A stretch of 64,000 nucleotides of DNA from a gamma proteobacterium symbiont of Ctena orbiculata (lineage in GTDB: Bacteria; Pseudomonadota; Gammaproteobacteria; Chromatiales; Chromatiaceae). The notes under the pieces were generated by a model that was not told where the DNA came from, ran no database searches, and saw only the letters and a program-made list of their open reading frames with translations. Position 1 is the first letter of the stretch, and every line of letters starts with the position of its first letter. The DNA lies in contig QBVC01000028.1 of assembly GCA_003058495.1 (NCBI GenBank), positions 1 to 64,000 of the forward strand. The letters run 5' to 3'. Shown in pieces: positions 1 through 8,117 of this stretch. The position numbers were made by a program, and so were the translations under genes.

Positions 1-80
1 CTGAAATCACAGAGATCTTTCTCGGTCTTGATGCTTTTTGCCGCTTGCGCGGCCAGGGCCTGCAGTTCCTTCTTGTTCAT
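1..80 (-). CDS. IS256-family transposase, N-terminal fragment cut by window edge
   Basis: The reverse strand reads from an ATG at 80 into the window edge. The peptide begins MNKKELQALAAQAAKSIK and continues with TEKDLCDF, which is the typical opening of IS256/MULE-type DDE transposases. A good AAGGGAG ribosome-binding site lies about 8 bases before the ATG. Only about 26 residues are visible, so whether the copy is intact cannot be judged. The family call rests on this N-terminal signature alone. Confidence 0.72.
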   Translation of the reverse strand, partial: MNKKELQALAAQAAKSIKTEKDLCDF

Positions 81-139
81 ATGCCTATCTCCCTTCAGAG
101 GTTAATGATAGGCAGATACACAATCTAATTTACAGTCCC
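81..139 (-). repeat. Probable left end of the IS256-type element
   Basis: Between the transposase start and the neighbouring gene, the reverse strand starts GGGACTGTAAATTAGATTG at 139, which resembles the terminal inverted repeats of IS256 relatives. The element would therefore end near 139. The other end is outside the window, so the repeat pairing and the target duplication cannot be confirmed. Confidence 0.45.
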
Positions 140-179
140 ATTATTAAAGCTTTGTCCTGTTTATTTCCAGGGATACCTC

Positions 180-2147
180 TCATCGTAGTCGTTCCATAAT
201 TCGCCCCTCAACACCCAATTTTTTCTGTTCTTTCCATGTGGGAAGGATCCATGTAAATATTTTGACTAAATAGATGATAATCATCCAGAAGTGTGGAGTT
301 ACCTCAACTTCGAATTTTTGGAAGGGCTCGTCTGGATCATCTACTGCGACGCCAAGATTATCAGAACTAACTTCAATATCTAGATCATAAGTTCCAGAAT
401 TAACTGGGGCTCTTACTGTCCAAGTTGTTGTTAATGGTGAATTCCAATTAACATTCCCAACGTTTTGGGGATTTGCACCTGAAACGATAGAAAAACCAGG
501 AGGAAGCACTAGAGTTGCCTGAACATTTGTCGCGATTGTATGGTCAACGTCTTCCCGGTTATTTATGGACGCTTCCACTTGAAAGGTATTACCTACAGTA
601 ATTGAACCTGTAGGCGACTTATTAGCGGTTACCAGGATAGGTGCCAAGCGGATTCTATTGAGGCAACTCAAATTATAGGTAATGACGATAGGATACCAAG
701 GGCTGGCCTCGGCCTCGGCAAGATTATGGGCATTGGCTAGGTGCAATCCCTGCGCCAGGTAATGCAATAAACTCTCTTCATAAGTCCAGGCACACATATA
801 TTCATCAAAGCCGATGAACACATCTGAACCCTGGCTGATAAAGGTGTCTTTGAAATCCTGACCAGTTCCATCATGGCCACTTTGACAGGTGTCAAGAAAT
901 ACAAAACGAAGATTGTTAGCCGGAACTTCATCCGGGGTAAAGGCTTGTTCGTCTGCCGACCCTTGGTAGGCAATGTTCATCTTCTCGGCTGTGGCAGTAA
1001 CATCACCATGTCCTTCCACTATGAAATACCTGCCACTTGCTATTGAGTTCGAGACGGTCCCCTCGAGAAATCCAGTAGCATTGTTAGAATAGTTAGAGGC
1101 GCTGGCATCGAACTTAATCATATCAAAGAAGGGAGTCCAAATATTGTCTATATGGGACCCCATGTGTGTATCACCTGGGGCATCAATCCCATATAACTCG
1201 GGGGAATGCAAATGACACATGTACCCACCCAGGATATTCCCATTTGCAGCATCAATCCAAACATCCATTACATGTTTCTGCTCCCGTTCGAATCTAAGGA
1301 TCCAGGATAAGGCTTGGTTGTCACTCCATTCCCAAACTTGCCTATTGAATAATTTGTTGGGGTAAACAACAGATAGGCTGCTATCCACAAGCTGTAGATC
1401 TTGGGTTTCATGTATGACTTCATTGGCACGGTTTAGCGCTTCTTGTGCTGACAAACTAGAACTTAAATCTACCTGAACAGGATGCTCCACTTTTGAAAAG
1501 GACAACACATTTGCCTTTTCAGTAGCATTTACCTCGATCATGATGAAATCTGGCATTATCGTCACGCCATTTTCCTGATGCTGCCATACGAATCTCCACC
1601 TTTTCCAGGGGCCAAGAGAGACTATCCTAGAACTTTTAAGCTCAAACGAAGCTGGCACAGAAACTCCTTTTAGCCTCAAGAATTCCATACAAGTAGATTT
1701 AGCCTGATCTTCTGAAATGCTTACTTCAGTGGCTTCATCCTCGTTTCTAGGGCAAAGTAAGAAAAATTTCACTGCCTCCAGGGTTACCGCGTCAACCCCA
1801 ACTAATACTTGTGCGCCAGTATCATCAAGCCCCAAAACATTTACATTTTTGGTATGACTAGCCGTTACCTTTGGAAATGTCACGTTCTGAATAGTTGTTA
1901 TACTCCCAAACTCCTTTGCCTTTTTTAGTATCTTGTATCGTCTCTCAGGCTCAAGGCTGGCTAACGCCTTCCATTCAGATTTAGAGCTACTAATTAATAC
2001 CCCGGCAATGATCAATAGCGTTATTCCAGCAATGACAAGAATAGTCCCGATGACACCAAGGCTTGTCATTATCAACATCAATATCCCAGCTATAATAAAA
2101 AGCCATCCTAAAATGGCTAATAAGGCTATCGCAGCTTTAATAATCAT
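180..2147 (-). CDS. Membrane-anchored caspase-like (clan CD) cysteine peptidase with PepSY-like region
   Basis: A 655-residue protein. Two hydrophobic helices (about residues 3-28 and 31-54) anchor the N-terminus. Residues about 140-310 resemble PepSY/YPEB-type modules, ending in DVWIDAANGNILGG. Residues about 370-490 carry the caspase/gingipain-like dyad: His380 in VEGHGD and Cys421 in FLDTCQSG, 41 residues apart, each after a hydrophobic strand. Residues about 505-615 look like a CARDB/Ig-type beta sandwich, followed by another hydrophobic stretch (619-635). The start is supported by AAGGAG 8 bases upstream. The gene is visibly AT-richer than the nif operon and lies between transposase genes, suggesting transfer. 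The substrate is unknown; protease activity is inferred from the two motifs only. Confidence 0.6.
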   Translation of the reverse strand: MIIKAAIALLAILGWLFIIAGILMLIMTSLGVIGTILVIAGITLLIIAGVLISSSKSEWKALASLEPERRYKILKKAKEFGSITTIQNVTFPKVTASHTKNVNVLGLDDTGAQVLVGVDAVTLEAVKFFLLCPRNEDEATEVSISEDQAKSTCMEFLRLKGVSVPASFELKSSRIVSLGPWKRWRFVWQHQENGVTIMPDFIMIEVNATEKANVLSFSKVEHPVQVDLSSSLSAQEALNRANEVIHETQDLQLVDSSLSVVYPNKLFNRQVWEWSDNQALSWILRFEREQKHVMDVWIDAANGNILGGYMCHLHSPELYGIDAPGDTHMGSHIDNIWTPFFDMIKFDASASNYSNNATGFLEGTVSNSIASGRYFIVEGHGDVTATAEKMNIAYQGSADEQAFTPDEVPANNLRFVFLDTCQSGHDGTGQDFKDTFISQGSDVFIGFDEYMCAWTYEESLLHYLAQGLHLANAHNLAEAEASPWYPIVITYNLSCLNRIRLAPILVTANKSPTGSITVGNTFQVEASINNREDVDHTIATNVQATLVLPPGFSIVSGANPQNVGNVNWNSPLTTTWTVRAPVNSGTYDLDIEVSSDNLGVAVDDPDEPFQKFEVEVTPHFWMIIIYLVKIFTWILPTWKEQKKLGVEGRIMERLR

Positions 2148-2303
2148 AGTGTTTTCTCCTTAACCTAACGAGCCTGTCGAAAAAGTTGCTTTAGAGAAAC
2201 AGATATCTTGCTGTTCGAATTTAGATAGTACTCAATCATTATTTCTTTACAGATATAGTCATATCTTACAATACAGGATTCGGGTACCGGATTCGGGGGA
2301 TTC

Positions 2304-3443
2304 GGGGACACCTGTTGATTTCCATATCTAAACAACTTTGTTAAGCCATGACCAGTCGATAACTACTCAATGCCGCACACTGTCCACGGTGCCAATTTTT
2401 TTCCTGCGTTTGGGCAAAGGCTTTGATTCGATCGATCGCACCCACTACCGAGAAATAATTTCGATTATAGTGTTTGACACTTTTTAACCAGGCATCCGAA
2501 TTCAAACCAACCCTCTCCAAGATTGGTGCGAGGTCATTGGGTATCGCACCTCTTTTGTCTTCTCGTATGGCTCGTCCTGTCCAATCTACCAGACGCAGGT
2601 AGTCATCAAGCTTAAAATCAATATGTTTTGTTGGTTTAGTATCTCTCGCTATTTTTAGTGGATGGAGTTTTGCTGGCTGTTGTCTTCGTGACTGCTTGGC
2701 TTTGCGGCTGTTCTGCCGCTCGGCATAGGCTTTGATACGTTCTTGGATCGAGGTAAAATCTGATTGTTCAGGTGTCTTTGCCAATCCGGCTCGTATGGGA
2801 TTGAGATCCACATAGCTCATGCAGATCAGGAGCGCACCTTCGTCCAGCAGGGCCTGGCTCTTGAATCGCCCCTCCCAAAACCTGCCTTTGCACTGATCCT
2901 CCGCATTGGCATGCTGTGCAAGGTTTTCATTCATGCAACGCATGAACCAGCTGATGTCATAGAGGCGCAATCGCCACTTTTCAATCAACTCCGAGAGTGC
3001 CAACCATTCCGCTTTGCTCATCACCTCACCAGTCAGATAGCGATCTGCCAACATATGGCCTTTGTATAGCCGCATCCAATGTTCTATTACTTGTCTATCC
3101 GTCCACCCTTTGGCCTTGTCTACGTCTACATGTAGTACGACATGATAGTGATTGGACATGATGGCATAGGCGCAGACGTCGATGGCGAAAATATCCACCA
3201 ATTTCCATAGCCGATCCAGTACCCATTGCCGCCGATGCTCAAAGCTTTGACCGGTATAGGGATCTGCTCCGCACAGCCAGGCGCGGCGCACACAGCGGGA
3301 GATGCAGTGGTAGTAGGGGGTAGCTTCCAAGCTGATTAGGGTTTCTCGTGCACGTGTCATCACAACCTCCTTGTTGTTTCTGATGAGTTATAACAACGCT
3401 ATCTTATCCTGGAAGTGAGGGCAATATTTTTTCGGGTGTCCCC
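2304..3443. mobile_element. RAYT/Y1 transposase unit bounded by inverted GGGGACACC motifs
   Basis: The transposase gene at 2341-3363 is bracketed by GGGGACACC at 2304-2312 and its exact complement GGTGTCCCC at 3435-3443. Y1 (HUH) transposases recognise short hairpin-forming sequences, so these may be recognition or end motifs. The exact element ends are not proven. Confidence 0.4.
2341..3363 (-). CDS. REP-associated-type tyrosine (Y1, HUH) transposase
   Basis: A 340-residue single-strand transposase of the IS200-like Y1 superfamily. The HUH metal motif is seen as His72-Tyr-His74 in MSNHYHVVLHVD. Tyr135 in LRLYDISWF is a candidate nucleophile, and the downstream GRFWEGRFKSQALLD and SYVDLNPIRAG blocks are typical of this chromosomal family. 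The protein is longer than classical IS200 TnpA (about 150 residues), as usual for RAYT-like proteins. It appears intact. Such proteins usually act on dispersed palindromic repeats. No matching REP array was recognised here beyond the flanking inverted motif. Confidence 0.85.
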   Translation of the reverse strand: MMTRARETLISLEATPYYHCISRCVRRAWLCGADPYTGQSFEHRRQWVLDRLWKLVDIFAIDVCAYAIMSNHYHVVLHVDVDKAKGWTDRQVIEHWMRLYKGHMLADRYLTGEVMSKAEWLALSELIEKWRLRLYDISWFMRCMNENLAQHANAEDQCKGRFWEGRFKSQALLDEGALLICMSYVDLNPIRAGLAKTPEQSDFTSIQERIKAYAERQNSRKAKQSRRQQPAKLHPLKIARDTKPTKHIDFKLDDYLRLVDWTGRAIREDKRGAIPNDLAPILERVGLNSDAWLKSVKHYNRNYFSVVGAIDRIKAFAQTQEKNWHRGQCAALSSYRLVMA

Positions 3444-3468
3444 ATATACCCATATACCCCCATATACC
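3442..3468. repeat. Short irregular tandem repeat of CCATATA
   Basis: Three CCATATA units at 3442, 3450 and 3460 follow the GGTGTCCCC motif at the edge of the RAYT unit. Confidence 0.5.
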
Positions 3469-3831
3469 TCTAAAAGGTGATGACTATTACAGAGATACTA
3501 AGCAATAGAGATAGATGTTGTTTTCCATTCATCACCTTACCTTGTAACGCTTAATATGGCTTAAGTAGGCGGCACAAATATTGAGTCGTGCTGTGAAAAA
3601 AAATGAGGAGGAGAGTAGATCCATATCTGCGCATATCCATATCTCTAATTGGCTGGTCCCTATAAATTCCTAAGATGAGGTTTAGCTGAATACTATAAAT
3701 GCATCACCAACTATCTCCAAATACTTGGAATCCGTATCGCTTTTTCATTTCGTCACGCGGCATTCTTACACAGTTAGAATATGTTTCCTGCAGTCGTTAC
3801 CCTGATCGTTTTTGACCAATGAGAAGCAGAT

Positions 3832-3847
3832 TGTCATCTTCCCTACA
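3832..3847 (+). promoter_or_regulatory. NifA upstream activator site (TGT-N10-ACA)
   Basis: The sequence TGT-CATCTTCCCT-ACA matches the NifA enhancer consensus exactly. It lies 74 bases before the -24 element of the nifV promoter, a little closer than the usual 80-150 bases but on a workable face. Only one copy was found. Confidence 0.7.
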
Positions 3848-3920
3848 ATTAGCCCTTTGATGACATTCAATACGAATACGAGACAGGGATAACATACTGT
3901 AATATCAAGCAAAAAACTCA

Positions 3921-3936
3921 TGGCACAGGGTTTGCT
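3921..3936 (+). promoter_or_regulatory. Sigma54 (-24/-12) promoter of nifV operon
   Basis: TGGCAC-N5-TTGCT matches the RpoN consensus with correct spacing between the GG and GC elements. Transcription should start near 3947, leaving a leader of only about 16 bases before nifV. The AAGGAG at 3951-3956 is the nifV ribosome-binding site. Confidence 0.85.
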
Positions 3937-3962
3937 AATACTCTCCTATCAAGGAGACAAAC

Positions 3963-5117
3963 ATGCAGCAACCGACAACCAACGCCACCATCAACGACAC
4001 CACCCTGAGGGATGGGGAGCAGTCCGCCGGGGTCTCTTTCACCCTGCAGGAGAAGCTTGCCATTGCCCGCTCCCTTGACGAGCTGGGGGTGCCGGAGCTT
4101 GAGGTCGGTATTCCGGCCATGGGCGAGGAGGAGCGGGAGGCGATACGTGCCGTCGCCGCCAGCGTGGACAACGCCCGCTTGATGGTCTGGTGCCGGATGC
4201 ACAGCGAGGATATCGGTCTTTGCGGCGATCTCGGTGTGCAGATGGTCGATCTCTCGATGCCGGTTTCGGATCAGCAGATCGGCAAGAAGCTGGGACGTTC
4301 CCGTGAATGGGTGCTTGCTCAGATCGCCCCCTGCGTGGCCGAGGCCCATGAGCTCGGGCTGGAGGTCTGCGTCGGGGGCGAGGATTCCTCGCGGGCCGAT
4401 CCTGCGTTTCTCTGGCAGGTGGTCGAGGCGGCGGAGCGGGCCGGGGCGCGGCGTTTCCGCTTTGCCGATACGGTGGGCATCATGGAGCCGTTCCAGGTAT
4501 ACGATGCGATCCGCGACCTGCGGGCGATGAGCGACATCGAGATCGAGATGCACGCCCACGACGACCTCGGGCTGGCCACCGCCAACACCCTGGCCGCGAT
4601 TCGCGGCGGGGCGACCCATGCCAACACCACGGTGCACGGGCTCGGCGAGCGGGCCGGGAATGCGCCGCTGGAGGAGGTGGTGATGGGGCTGCGCCGCTTC
4701 CACGATCAGGGCCAAGAGATCGATATGACCCGTTATTCACTGCTCTCCAGGCTGGTGGAGCGTGCCTCCGGGCGCAGCGTCGGCTGGCAGAAGAGCCTGG
4801 TGGGTGCCGGGGTCTTCACCCATGAGGCGGGGATCCACGTGGACGGCTTGATGAAGGACCGCCGCAACTATCAGGGTGTGGATCCCGCCGAGCTGGGCCG
4901 CGATCACGAGTTCGTGCTCGGCAAGCACTCGGGCAGCCATGCGGTGATCCAGGCCTATGCCGACATGGGCATGGCGCTGAGCCGGGCGCAGGCGGAGTCC
5001 CTGCTGCTCCTCGTCCGGCGCCACGCGGTGGAGAACAAACGCCCCCCGGCGGCGAGGGACCTGCGCCGCTTCTATCTGGAGATCTACAGCGGGAACCGGG
5101 AATGGATGCGTCAATGA
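3963..5117 (+). CDS. nifV: Homocitrate synthase NifV
   Basis: This 384-residue enzyme condenses acetyl-CoA with 2-oxoglutarate to make homocitrate, the organic ligand of the nitrogenase iron-molybdenum cofactor. It shows the HMGL-like TIM-barrel signatures: [12 protein letters not shown] near residue 12, the metal-binding HAHDDLGLA motif near 197, [12 protein letters not shown], and the C-terminal GIHVDGLMK and [10 protein letters not shown] segments. Length is normal for NifV and shorter than 2-isopropylmalate synthase, which has an added regulatory domain. The start has a perfect AAGGAG six bases upstream. It is first in a seven-gene operon whose later members are all nif accessory genes, which favours NifV over a lysine-pathway homocitrate synthase. 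Confidence 0.95.
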   Translation: MQQPTTNATINDTTLRDGEQSAGVSFTLQEKLAIARSLDELGVPELEVGIPAMGEEEREAIRAVAASVDNARLMVWCRMHSEDIGLCGDLGVQMVDLSMPVSDQQIGKKLGRSREWVLAQIAPCVAEAHELGLEVCVGGEDSSRADPAFLWQVVEAAERAGARRFRFADTVGIMEPFQVYDAIRDLRAMSDIEIEMHAHDDLGLATANTLAAIRGGATHANTTVHGLGERAGNAPLEEVVMGLRRFHDQGQEIDMTRYSLLSRLVERASGRSVGWQKSLVGAGVFTHEAGIHVDGLMKDRRNYQGVDPAELGRDHEFVLGKHSGSHAVIQAYADMGMALSRAQAESLLLLVRRHAVENKRPPAARDLRRFYLEIYSGNREWMRQ

Positions 5118-5914
5118 TGAACAATGAGGCGGTAGTGGAAATCGAGCGCCCGGAAAAATCCCTCTCTCTCTGGCGGCTGGTCGGCGAGGATATCCGCTGT
5201 GTCTTCGAACGCGATCCGGCGGCGCGCACCCGCTTCGAGATCATGACCACCTATCCGGGGGTCCACGCCATCCTGCTCTATCGCATGGCCAACAGGCTCT
5301 GGCGCCGGGGCCGGCGCTATCTGCCCCGGCTGATTGCCTACATCGGCCGGATCTGGACCGGCATCGATATCCATCCCGGCGCCACCATCGGCCGCCGCTT
5401 CTTCATCGACCACGGCGCCGGGGTGGTGATCGGCGAGACCGCCGTGGTGGGGGACGACGTCACCCTCTACCACGGCGTCACCCTCGGCGGCGTCTCCTGG
5501 AACAAGGGCAAGCGCCATCCCACCCTGGGGGACAGGGTGGTGGTGGGCGCCGGCGCCAAGATCCTCGGGCCCATCGAGATCGGTGACCAGGCGCGGGTCG
5601 GGGCCAACTCGGTGGTGATCACCCCGGTGCCGGCGGGCAAGACCGTGGTGGGCATCCCGGGCAAGGTGGTGACCCCGAGCCGCGGCATGACCGACGGCAT
5701 CCACGGGATCGATCTCAACCACCATCTGATACCCGACCCGGTGGCCGACGCCATCGGCTGTCTGCTGGAGCGCATCCGCCTGCTGGAGCAGGAGGTGGGG
5801 GTCCACGGCTGCATCCCCGGCGGCGAGCTGCCGGAGGATGAGTGCAACCGCTGCGATGCCAGGCTGGTCTGCGAGCCGCCTCGCCCTGAAACCCGGGAGG
5901 CGGACCGATCATGA
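5102..5914 (+). CDS. cysE: Nif-associated serine O-acetyltransferase (CysE)
   Basis: The 270-residue protein acetylates serine to O-acetylserine, feeding cysteine needed as sulfur donor for nitrogenase clusters. The left-handed beta-helix of hexapeptide repeats runs through [23 protein letters not shown]... to VGIPGKVV, including the catalytic DHG and YHGVTLGG blocks. A C-terminal extension carries a Cys-rich patch ([11 protein letters not shown]) not seen in housekeeping CysE. It overlaps the end of nifV; ATGs at 5102, 5114 (overlapping the nifV TGA) and 5117 are all possible, and coupling to nifV is likely. In Azotobacter vinelandii the equivalent gene cysE1 also follows nifV. Confidence 0.92.
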   Translation: MDASMMNNEAVVEIERPEKSLSLWRLVGEDIRCVFERDPAARTRFEIMTTYPGVHAILLYRMANRLWRRGRRYLPRLIAYIGRIWTGIDIHPGATIGRRFFIDHGAGVVIGETAVVGDDVTLYHGVTLGGVSWNKGKRHPTLGDRVVVGAGAKILGPIEIGDQARVGANSVVITPVPAGKTVVGIPGKVVTPSRGMTDGIHGIDLNHHLIPDPVADAIGCLLERIRLLEQEVGVHGCIPGGELPEDECNRCDARLVCEPPRPETREADRS

Positions 5915-6435
5915 GCATCGATCTGCTGGCCTTCGACAGCGAAGAGCTCTACTTCGACGAGGCGATCGACGAGGAGGCGAAACAGTGCCTGCAGCGGGCC
6001 TCGGAGGAGTACGGCACGGATGCGGCGGAGGGCGCGCTGTTGCGGGCCTATCTCCTCGAGCCGGAGCACCCGATGGTGCTGGTCGCCCTCTACCGCTTCT
6101 ACTACTACCAGCACCGGCTCAAGGAGTCCCTGCTGGTGGCGGAGCGGGTGTTGAAGGTGATCGGCAGGCGCCTGGATCTGCCCGAGGATTGGCGCCAGCT
6201 CACCGAGCCGGGGATCGGCAGCGGGGTGATGATCTCCATGACCATGATCCGCTTCTATATGCTGGCGCTGAAGGGCGCCGGTTATCTCGAATTGCGCCTC
6301 GGCCGCTATCAGCCGGCCCTCGAGCGGCTGCAGAAGGTGGCGGAACTCGACGCCAAGGACCGCCTGGGTGCCCAGGCCTTGCTCGAAGTGGCGAAAAACG
6401 CCATCGGAAATGAAACCGGATTGGCAACCCATTAA
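5911..6435 (+). CDS. Nif-operon TPR-like helical protein of unknown function
   Basis: A 174-residue, acidic, probably all-helical soluble protein. Segments such as [24 protein letters not shown] and [20 protein letters not shown] look like degenerate tetratricopeptide repeats, so it is likely a protein-protein adaptor. Its ATG overlaps the cysE stop (ATGA), which places it firmly inside the nifV-to-clpX operon under NifA control. I do not recognise a named Nif protein. Its position between cysE and nifW suggests a role in assembly or protection of nitrogenase components; that is inference from context. Confidence 0.75.
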   Translation: MSIDLLAFDSEELYFDEAIDEEAKQCLQRASEEYGTDAAEGALLRAYLLEPEHPMVLVALYRFYYYQHRLKESLLVAERVLKVIGRRLDLPEDWRQLTEPGIGSGVMISMTMIRFYMLALKGAGYLELRLGRYQPALERLQKVAELDAKDRLGAQALLEVAKNAIGNETGLATH

Positions 6436-6452
6436 CCGAACCAGGAGAGACG

Positions 6453-6803
6453 ATGATGAACGAGAGCGAGTTCGACCTCGATATGGATGAGCTCAGCAGT
6501 GCCGAGGACTTTCTCGACTACTTCGGCATTGCCTACGACCCGTCGGTGGTCCATGTGAATCGCCTGCACATCCTGCAGCGCTTTCACGACTATCTCGACG
6601 GGGTCGAGGAGATGCCCGGGAGCGATGAGGAGAAACATGCCCTCTATGCCGGCATGCTCGACAGCGCCTATCACGACTTCGTCACGTCGGACGCGCTGAC
6701 CGAGAAGGTGTTCAAGGTCTTTCATATGCATGAGCCGGTCAGCGTCAAGGTGCCGTTGCCCGATCTGACCCGGCAGGTGGAAACCGTTGCGCCCAAAGTT
6801 TGA
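6453..6803 (+). CDS. nifW: Nitrogenase-stabilising/protective protein NifW
   Basis: A 116-residue acidic protein matching NifW in size and in blocks such as SSAEDFLDYFGIAYDPSVVHVNRLHILQRF. NifW is thought to associate with the MoFe protein during maturation and to help protect it from oxygen. An AGGAGAGA ribosome-binding site precedes tandem ATGs at 6453 and 6456. The gene overlaps nifZ by 17 bases. Confidence 0.92.
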   Translation: MMNESEFDLDMDELSSAEDFLDYFGIAYDPSVVHVNRLHILQRFHDYLDGVEEMPGSDEEKHALYAGMLDSAYHDFVTSDALTEKVFKVFHMHEPVSVKVPLPDLTRQVETVAPKV

Positions 6804-7245
6804 ATATGGCGAGCAGGTGCGGGTGGTGCGCAACCTGCGCAACGACGGCACCTACCCCGGCGAGGCCACCGGGCGCCTGCTGGTGCGCCGGGGCAGCGTC
6901 GGCTTCGTCCGCGATGTCGGCACCTTTCTCCAGGACCAGCTGATCTACTCGGTCGATTTTCTCGATGCCAACCGCCGCGTCGGCTGCCGGGAACAGGAGC
7001 TGCAGCCGGCCTCCGATCCCTGGATTCCGACCCGGTTCGAATTCAGGGACAAGGTGACCCCCAGGCTCACCCTGGCGATTCAGGGCGAGGTCATCGCCAG
7101 GCCGGGGGATGCCGCCGAGATCGAAAAGGTGTTGCGGGACCATCCCGGCGGACCCGCCTACCATCTCCGGGTCAACGGGCGGACCCTGCAGGTGCCCGAG
7201 TCGGCCCTGGCGTTTCTCTCCCCGGAGTACGAGGAGGGATCATGA
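6787..7245 (+). CDS. nifZ: Nitrogenase P-cluster maturation protein NifZ
   Basis: The 152-residue protein begins with the NifZ signature PKFEYGEQVRVVRNLRNDGTYPG and continues with GSVGFVRDVGTFLQDQLIYSVDFLD. NifZ helps mature the second P-cluster of the MoFe protein. The start appears to be TTG at 6787, inside the end of nifW, with CAGGTGG just upstream; no in-frame ATG lies close enough to keep the conserved N-terminus. A second SH3-like half follows (TPRFEFRDKVTPRL). The stop overlaps the nifM ATG. Confidence 0.9.
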   Translation: MRPKFEYGEQVRVVRNLRNDGTYPGEATGRLLVRRGSVGFVRDVGTFLQDQLIYSVDFLDANRRVGCREQELQPASDPWIPTRFEFRDKVTPRLTLAIQGEVIARPGDAAEIEKVLRDHPGGPAYHLRVNGRTLQVPESALAFLSPEYEEGS

Positions 7246-8108
7246 CCTTGGCCGAGCGCCTGGAAACGGATCCGGAGTTCAACTATCACATGCTGCGCAG
7301 CGCGCTCAAGGATTATCAGAAGAACCTGAGCCAGCTCGAGGCAGCGGAGTACCGGCAGGTCCATCGCAAGGCGAGCAGGAGTTACGAACTCGAATCGCTG
7401 GTCATCGCTTCGCCGGAGGCGAACGGGGTGATCGTCACCGAGCAGCAGCTCGATAGCTCGGTCAACGCGGTGAGCGCGCGCTATCCAAGCCGGGACGAGT
7501 TTCTCGAGGATCTCGATTGCAACGGCCTGGATGAGGCGGGTTTGAGGCGGGCGCTCTATCGCGAACTGCTGTTCGACGGGGTGATGCAGCTTGTCTCCGC
7601 CAACAGCGCGGATGTCAACGACCTCGACGTCCACCTCTTCTACGAGATGCACCGCCAGCGTTTCGAGACCCCGGAGACCCGCCGGGCAAGGCATATCCTG
7701 ATTACCGTCAATCCCGACTATCCGGAGAACACGCCGCTGGCGGCGCGCCAGCGCATGCAGCAGGTGATCGACAAACTGGGGGGCAGGGGCAGGCGCTTCG
7801 AACAGTTCGCCAGGCGCTACTCCGAGTGTCCCACGGCGATGGAAGGCGGCAGCCTGGGTGAAGTGAAACGGGGCCAGCTCTACGAGGAGCTGGACAGCGT
7901 GCTCTTCAACATGCGGGAGGGCGGGATCAGCGACATCGTCGAAACCGAGCTCGGCCTGCATCTGCTCTATTGCGAAAAGATCAAGCCCGCCAAATGCATG
8001 CCCCTCTCCAAGGCCTTTCCACGCATCCGCGAGCAGCTGCAGGCGCGGCATCGGCGCAACTGCCAGAAGGCATGGCTCGCCAGCCTGCAAAAAACAGCGC
8101 ATGCCTAG
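7242..8108 (+). CDS. nifM: Nitrogenase Fe-protein maturation isomerase NifM (parvulin family)
   Basis: A 288-residue cytoplasmic protein with an N-terminal helical part and a C-terminal parvulin peptidyl-prolyl isomerase domain (about residues 145-245: ARHILITVN, FARRYSECPTAMEGGSLGEVKRGQLY, LGLHLLYCEKI). NifM is needed to fold and activate NifH in Azotobacter and Klebsiella. No signal peptide is present, unlike SurA/PpiD. The ATG overlaps the nifZ stop (ATGA). nifW-nifZ-nifM order matches Azotobacter. Confidence 0.92.
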   Translation: MTLAERLETDPEFNYHMLRSALKDYQKNLSQLEAAEYRQVHRKASRSYELESLVIASPEANGVIVTEQQLDSSVNAVSARYPSRDEFLEDLDCNGLDEAGLRRALYRELLFDGVMQLVSANSADVNDLDVHLFYEMHRQRFETPETRRARHILITVNPDYPENTPLAARQRMQQVIDKLGGRGRRFEQFARRYSECPTAMEGGSLGEVKRGQLYEELDSVLFNMREGGISDIVETELGLHLLYCEKIKPAKCMPLSKAFPRIREQLQARHRRNCQKAWLASLQKTAHA

Positions 8109-8117
8109 GGGGACGCA

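Larger units (their letters stand above)
3364..3962. other. Intergenic region upstream of nifV
   Basis: About 600 bases without a credible gene. It holds the GGTGTCCCC motif, three CCATATA units at 3442-3468, a NifA-type site (3832-3847) and a sigma54 promoter (3921-3936). No gene was recognised between 3470 and 3830. Confidence 0.6.
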
